Source: Marinobacter confluentis (GTDB taxonomy: Bacteria; Pseudomonadota; Gammaproteobacteria; Pseudomonadales; Oleiphilaceae). From it: a DNA stretch of 59,467 nt. Made by a program: the position numbers and the translations under genes. Location: positions 1-59,467 of the forward strand of contig NZ_SRPF01000008.1 in NCBI RefSeq assembly GCF_004785685.1, given 5' to 3'. Numbering within the stretch: the stretch's first letter is position 1; each line of letters begins with the position of its first letter. Below are positions 55,693 to 59,467 of the stretch, piece by piece. Under the pieces are notes generated by a model. That model made no database searches and was not told where the DNA came from. It worked only from the letters and a program-made list of their open reading frames with translations.

Positions 55693-56376
55693 CAACGCGG
55701 TAAACAGACCCGTCAGGCTCATGCCCAGGGAAGCAAACGCACCCGCCGTCGGGCTGATTTCAAATGCCCTGACCGTGCCAATGGCATGACCATTCAGGCC
55801 CAGCGCAAAGCCCAGAATCCGCTCATCCCCAACCTTGAGCCGTGCCGCCAGCATATCCACGCTGATGGTCGCGATCACACCGGTCAATAGAAGCGCGCCC
55901 ATCATCAGCGAAATAGAGCCACCCAGTTCTTCCGTAATGCCTATGGCAATAGGCGCAGTGACGGATTTAGGCGCAAGTGAGGCCAGCACTTCCGGCGTCG
56001 CCCCCAGAGCCCAGGCAATCACCAGGGTATAAACCACCGCCAGCATCGCCCCCACCGGCAGCGTAATCAGGATAGGCCAGAGCATCTGCCGGATATGGTG
56101 AATCTGCTGGAACAGCGGAATACCAAGGGCGACGGTAGCCGGGCCCAGCAGCGCAGTCAGCCAGGCCGCGCCCTGACGATACACCGGATAATCCAGCGGC
56201 AGGGCCACGATAGCCAGTGACAGAAACACCGCTGACACCAGCACCGCCGGCAGCCATACCGGCTTGCCAAGCCGGACGAACACCGCCTGCCCCACCACAA
56301 AAGCCGCCAGCGTGAGCCCCACAGCAAGCATGGGGCTGTCGGCAAGCACAGAAAAACCCTCGACAAACCCGGTCAC
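55666..56376 (-). CDS. lrgB: LrgB/CidB family membrane protein
   Basis: A 236-residue inner-membrane protein with six to seven hydrophobic segments and the family motif APKSVTAPIAIGITEELGG. LrgB/CidB proteins work with LrgA/CidA and are linked to control of murein hydrolases, pyruvate uptake or overflow metabolism. It overlaps lrgA by 4 bp, so translation is coupled. The C-terminus ends in the coding region of yaeQ on the opposite strand. Confidence 0.92.
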   Translation of the reverse strand: MTGFVEGFSVLADSPMLAVGLTLAAFVVGQAVFVRLGKPVWLPAVLVSAVFLSLAIVALPLDYPVYRQGAAWLTALLGPATVALGIPLFQQIHHIRQMLWPILITLPVGAMLAVVYTLVIAWALGATPEVLASLAPKSVTAPIAIGITEELGGSISLMMGALLLTGVIATISVDMLAARLKVGDERILGFALGLNGHAIGTVRAFEISPTAGAFASLGMSLTGLFTALLLPLLFPF

Positions 56377-56741
56377 TGCCCAACCTTCCCACTGTCACCG
56401 CCAGCCGCCCATTGCATCAGCAAAAGCGTGCTGACGACACTGAGCAGGGTGCCCAGAATCAGCGCCGATAGAATCGCGATCCAGTAACCGTTGAACGCCT
56501 GAACATTGAAAAAGATGCCCACCACACCGGGCATGATCAGCAGCACCAGCACGGAAATAATGGATTGACTGGCAGCAGCCAGACCCTCGGAAGCCCGGCC
56601 CCGTGCCATCAGAAAGAGCACCAGCCCCAGCATCCCGAGCACGCCGCCACTGAAAGGCAACCCCAGCCCCAGACGAGTAAGCTCACCGGCCAGGAAAAAG
56701 CCGATCAGAATCAGAAAACCACGGAGAATCTCCATACACAC
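56373..56741 (-). CDS. lrgA: LrgA/CidA family holin-like protein
   Basis: A 122-residue protein with four membrane spans and the pattern FFLAGELTRLGLGLPFSGGV and MPGVVGIFFNVQAF typical of LrgA/CidA. It resembles phage holins in topology. It is translationally coupled to lrgB by an ATGA-type overlap. No lytSR-type regulator is adjacent; algZR at 21-23 kb belongs to the same regulator family but is far away. Confidence 0.9.
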   Translation of the reverse strand: MCMEILRGFLILIGFFLAGELTRLGLGLPFSGGVLGMLGLVLFLMARGRASEGLAAASQSIISVLVLLIMPGVVGIFFNVQAFNGYWIAILSALILGTLLSVVSTLLLMQWAAGGDSGKVGQ

Positions 56742-56901
56742 CCTCGAAGAACCAAGGGCAACACTTTAGTGCGAAGGCTGGCACAACACCACATAGACCA
56801 AAGAATCGACGACCCCTGAAAAGCCGCACCGGGGCTGGACAGGCCCCCTGCTCGCACGTACCATAGCGACCTCGAAATTGCGCGATACGCCAATCTCGAA
56901 T

Positions 56902-56978
<77 letters not shown>

Positions 56979-56986
56979 TATTGATG

Positions 56987-57024
56987 AAGGACTTGCGAGA
57001 GATCGCAGGTCCTTTTTTATTTTC
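56987..57024 (+). terminator. Intrinsic terminator after tRNA-Arg
   Basis: AAGGACTTGCGA (56987-56998) pairs with TCGCAGGTCCTT (57003-57014) with one wobble and a GAGA loop. A T-run, TTTTTTATTTT, follows. Confidence 0.9.
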
Positions 57025-57077
57025 TGTGTCCAAACTGTGTCTACGGTGTCCATTGATTCAAGGCGTTCGCCGCCGCC

Positions 57078-57152
57078 ATGCTGAATGTGACCGTTACACC
57101 AGACGAACGCCAGCGCCGGAACCTACTTGATTGCTTTGTCGAAAAAACCTGA
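57078..57152 (+). other. Possible 3' remnant of a lost gene (24-codon frame)
   Basis: An open frame reading MLNVTVTPDERQRRNLLD, ending CFVEKT, lies just beyond the tRNA terminator. It lacks a ribosome-binding site, and its composition looks protein-like rather than random. It may be the tail of a gene removed by a deletion or integration event at the tRNA. No family is recognised. Confidence 0.25.
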
Positions 57153-57161
57153 TAAATGCCA

Positions 57162-57776
57162 CTACAGTTTCGCCCGAAGCAGATTCAGGCCAAGACCGAT
57201 ATACACAAGCCCTGTGATTTTACCCACGATCTCGGAAATACGAGTATGTGTTCGAATCGCTCCTGTGACACTGGCGGCGAATGCGACCAGTAAAAGACAC
57301 CAAATTGTGCCCCCTAGTACAAAAACACCGCCTAAAAGGAAAAAAATACTGGAGTTGCTGCCAGGAGCCAAAAATTGCGGAAGAAATGCCAAAAAGAAAA
57401 TAGCAATTTTCGGATTTAATAAGTTAGTGATGAACCCCTGAACGAAAATCTGTGAACGGTTTTGAGCCGCCGCGCCGAAGGAAGTGGACAGCTTTCGGTT
57501 ACTGCGTAAGGCCTGAATACCAAGATAAACCAGATATGCAGCGCCGATAAATTTAACAACCGTAAACGCCAGAGCCGAACTAGCCAGTATCGCCGAAAGC
57601 CCAATAGCTGCGAATATTGTGTGCGCCAGGACTCCAGCACTCACGCCGAAGACCGACAGCAGCCCAGCCAGACGCCCCTGAGATATTGTTCTTGCTAAAA
57701 TGTACAGGGTGTCGGGTCCTGGAGTAATCCAGAGCAAAAAGGCCCCGACTTTAGTCGAGGCAAGGAGACGCCACAT
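57162..57776 (-). CDS. LysE/RhtB family exporter
   Basis: A 204-residue inner-membrane protein with five to six hydrophobic segments and the family motif ITPGPDTLYILARTISQGR. Members export amino acids such as homoserine, threonine or lysine; the substrate cannot be told from sequence. It lies 48 bp downstream of the porin gene on the same strand and is AT-richer than the core genes. The N-terminus is slightly short relative to relatives, so the start could be upstream. Confidence 0.9.
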   Translation of the reverse strand: MWRLLASTKVGAFLLWITPGPDTLYILARTISQGRLAGLLSVFGVSAGVLAHTIFAAIGLSAILASSALAFTVVKFIGAAYLVYLGIQALRSNRKLSTSFGAAAQNRSQIFVQGFITNLLNPKIAIFFLAFLPQFLAPGSNSSIFFLLGGVFVLGGTIWCLLLVAFAASVTGAIRTHTRISEIVGKITGLVYIGLGLNLLRAKL

Positions 57777-57824
57777 ACGCCAGCAACAAACCTGAAAGCT
57801 CTTTGTTAATGGACTACCGGATGG

Positions 57825-58946
57825 TTAAAAGTTGTACTGAGCTGCAAACAGAAGCCTTCTCGCGTCACTTGAGTCGCCGGCCTGCGTTTCTTGGTCAAAG
57901 AAGCCGTATTCGACGCCCAACATTACGCTTTCGACCGGTGTCCAGGTGTAATTTACAAACGCATTTTGGTTCGTTTCGGCATCTGCGCCTGTCAGAGCAC
58001 CATCGCTTACAGCATCGTCCAAATCCAGGCGAGCAAGACCGTAGCCCAGTTTGACGCTGGAACCCCCGCCTACATCGATACTGACACCAACCTGACTGCC
58101 GTACCCTGAAATTGTCTCCAGAGAGTCGCCGTTCATGTACGCGCTTGCGCCATAGTAATTGCTGCCAGAACGCCAGAGGTAACTGCTGGCACCATCAGTA
58201 TAAGTAAACGCACCCTGGATAGAGACAGAATCAGTGACACTGAAACCGGCCGCACCAAAGAAACCGTAAGCCAGCTGCGATTCATCGGTCGTTCCGTCGT
58301 CGGAACTCAATTGATTCACCAAACCAGCGAAAGAGTACTTGAGACTTCCAGAAGCGCTTTCGACTCGGGCAGTCAAAGCTGGTGTGCCGGTTTTTGCGTT
58401 TCCACCGATAATAGTTGCACTCGGATTCTCAAGAGCAACAGAAACCGGCCCAGTCGTGTATCGAACCTGCTCGCTGCGATTGAAGCTGCCCGCGTTCCCG
58501 GCCAGGCTGTCGAAATCCAGGGTAGGAGTCCATCCCACAAAACTATTAAAGTTTGACCAATTTCTGCCAATCATGACGCCCTCGTAGACGCCATAAGCGT
58601 GCCTCATCCGCAGACTTCCGGCACTATTTCCAGAGCCTCTGAAATCACCTTCAACAACTACCTTCAAACCGCTGGCGTGATTTACTCTGACGCCTAACCT
58701 GCTCTGCTGAACATCGGCGCCAAAGTGACCGGTGATGTCCTGATCAGCGGGTGAGAACGTTCCGGCGCGAGTTGACACTGCCCGGTTATCGTCCAGATCG
58801 TAACTCACATTCAGGCGCGCAAAACCGTAAATACTTGCTTCGACATCTCCCGCATTAATTTCAACCGCTGAAACAGGAAAGGACAGACCGACGATCACGG
58901 CCACACTTGATATTCTGATCGATTTTCTCAGCTCTGAGATTTTCAT
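57825..58946 (-). CDS. DcaP-like outer membrane porin
   Basis: A 373-residue protein with a signal peptide (~1-27), a beta-rich body and a terminal Phe (QYNF) as required for barrel assembly. The segments IYGFARLNVSYDLDD, QSRLGVRVNH and RMRHAYGVYEGVMIGRNWSNF are typical of the DcaP trimeric porins that import small anionic molecules. Many Gly, Ser and Asp residues mark loops. The gene is preceded by a long AT-rich region and may share a transcript with the LysE gene downstream. Confidence 0.85.
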   Translation of the reverse strand: MKISELRKSIRISSVAVIVGLSFPVSAVEINAGDVEASIYGFARLNVSYDLDDNRAVSTRAGTFSPADQDITGHFGADVQQSRLGVRVNHASGLKVVVEGDFRGSGNSAGSLRMRHAYGVYEGVMIGRNWSNFNSFVGWTPTLDFDSLAGNAGSFNRSEQVRYTTGPVSVALENPSATIIGGNAKTGTPALTARVESASGSLKYSFAGLVNQLSSDDGTTDESQLAYGFFGAAGFSVTDSVSIQGAFTYTDGASSYLWRSGSNYYGASAYMNGDSLETISGYGSQVGVSIDVGGGSSVKLGYGLARLDLDDAVSDGALTGADAETNQNAFVNYTWTPVESVMLGVEYGFFDQETQAGDSSDARRLLFAAQYNF

Positions 58947-59346
58947 CTAGTTTTAACCCTTTTTGTTGTCAATGGATGTGCTCCTACCATTAAAAGAGTG
59001 TTTGACGGCGGGCAGCCTTGGCAATCCGAATTAATAACCAAATGAATTGTAAATCTACGTATTTTAATACTTAGAAAACTAAGTGGTATTACTTATTTTT
59101 AGACCAATCCCATTTAAAACTTATATCAAAAAAACATTTAATAACAATAATTTATGTTTGATCTGTGGATTTTTTTATTAATTCAAATAAACGGCATAAA
59201 TTTTAGAACAAATATGCGTTGTTCTTGACACTAACCTGTTCCTGTTTAAATTTAATATTACGGGCAATCACTTACTTTCTTGATTGCCCGTTGCGCCTGA
59301 TAGCAGTTTATTCATAGCGGGAACGACAGACGCCATAAGGGTATGG
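58947..59346. other. AT-rich intergenic region before the right IS
   Basis: This 400-base stretch, strongly AT-rich between 59030 and 59260, holds no supported gene. It should contain the porin promoter on the minus strand. Two palindromes are visible: ACTTAG-AAAA-CTAAGT at 59069-59084, which could be an operator, and an 11-bp stem at 59260-59291. The edge next to the IS may hold the tail of an interrupted gene. Confidence 0.4.
59260..59291. terminator. Hairpin, possible terminator of a lost gene
   Basis: ACGGGCAATCA (59260-59270) pairs perfectly with TGATTGCCCGT (59281-59291) across a 10-nt loop. On the minus strand the right arm is preceded by sequence that ends at the IS, so it may be the terminator of a gene cut off by the element. 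No clear T-run follows on the plus strand, but TAATATTAAATTTAAAC follows on the minus strand. Confidence 0.45.
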
Positions 59347-59467
59347 TGTAACCATCCCCTAAAATCGGTGCATGCGTAATTAGAGTTCTCCGGCCTACAA
59401 TGAGACAAACGGAGAGCGACATGAAAAAGTCACGGTACAGCGAGTCCCAGATCGTCAAGATCCTGAA
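59347..59467 (+). mobile_element. End of IS3-family-like insertion sequence (right copy)
   Basis: The last 121 bases repeat the first 121 in reverse orientation, without a mismatch. The element end TGTAACCATCCCC is at 59347 and the orfA start at 59421. The element reads out of the window. Target duplications cannot be tested because the other ends are outside. Confidence 0.8.
59421..59467 (+). CDS. IS3-family-like transposase OrfA, N-terminal fragment (right copy)
   Basis: ATG 59421 begins MKKSRYSESQIVKIL and runs off the window. GGAGAG lies just upstream. It is identical to the left copy and presumably belongs to a second, oppositely oriented element of the same type. Confidence 0.7.
   Translation, partial: MKKSRYSESQIVKIL

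Overview
The window looks like a chromosomal contig from a Marinobacter-like marine gammaproteobacterium. Most genes follow an order familiar from Pseudomonas and its relatives: class I adenylate cyclase, lptM-lysA-dapF-DUF484-xerC; argH divergent from algZ-algR-hemC-hemD-hemX-hemY; ubiD-rho, trxA-ppx; rsd/algQ-dsbB. The genus is an inference from gene order, codon choice and repeat content; no marker gene such as 16S rRNA is present.

Both ends are the same 121 bp in opposite orientation (1-121 on -, 59347-59467 on +). Each is the 5' end of an IS3-family-like element reading outwards, with the first 15 codons of its orfA. The exact equality of the two lengths suggests an assembly that stopped at a repeat, so the window is probably a whole contig lying between two IS copies.

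Layout. 1-4.5 kb is an accessory locus on the minus strand: a type I secretion ABC transporter whose N-terminus is replaced by half a glycosyltransferase, two membrane-anchored 242-residue proteins of unknown function, and a gene cut off by the IS. 4.7-9.9 kb holds a small exported protein, a histidine kinase with two sensor domains, a DUF2789 protein and a diguanylate cyclase. 9.9-17.1 kb is xerC, DUF484, dapF, lysA, lptM and cyaA. A catalytically degenerate PAS-GGDEF-EAL protein follows. 19.6-27.1 kb is argH, the AlgZ/AlgR two-component system and heme-synthesis genes. 27.1-31.4 kb is a flavin reductase, ubiD and rho. 31.7-34.2 kb is a moaB-moeA-moaD-moaE molybdopterin cluster. 34.3-54.7 kb is mainly housekeeping: thioredoxin, exopolyphosphatase, an ABC-F ATPase, FKBP, Rsd, DsbB, GshA, Tex, a c-di-GMP GGDEF-EAL protein, Rep helicase, cytochrome c5, PldA, a phosphomannomutase and bacterioferritin with its ferredoxin. 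55-56.7 kb is yaeQ and lrgAB. A tRNA-Arg(CCG) at 56.9 kb marks the change to AT-richer accessory DNA with a LysE exporter and a DcaP-like porin.

The most striking non-coding signal is a family of three structured intergenic elements (29683-29779, 29971-30071, 52678-52783). Each has a 53-54 nt core with two small hairpins whose loops read ATGGAT, AGGGAT or AGGGAC. Each core is enclosed by a long perfect or near-perfect stem whose sequence differs in every copy. They match what I remember of the TwoAYGGAY RNA motif, whose function is unknown. The second striking item is the glycosyltransferase/ABC-transporter fusion at 2206-4506.
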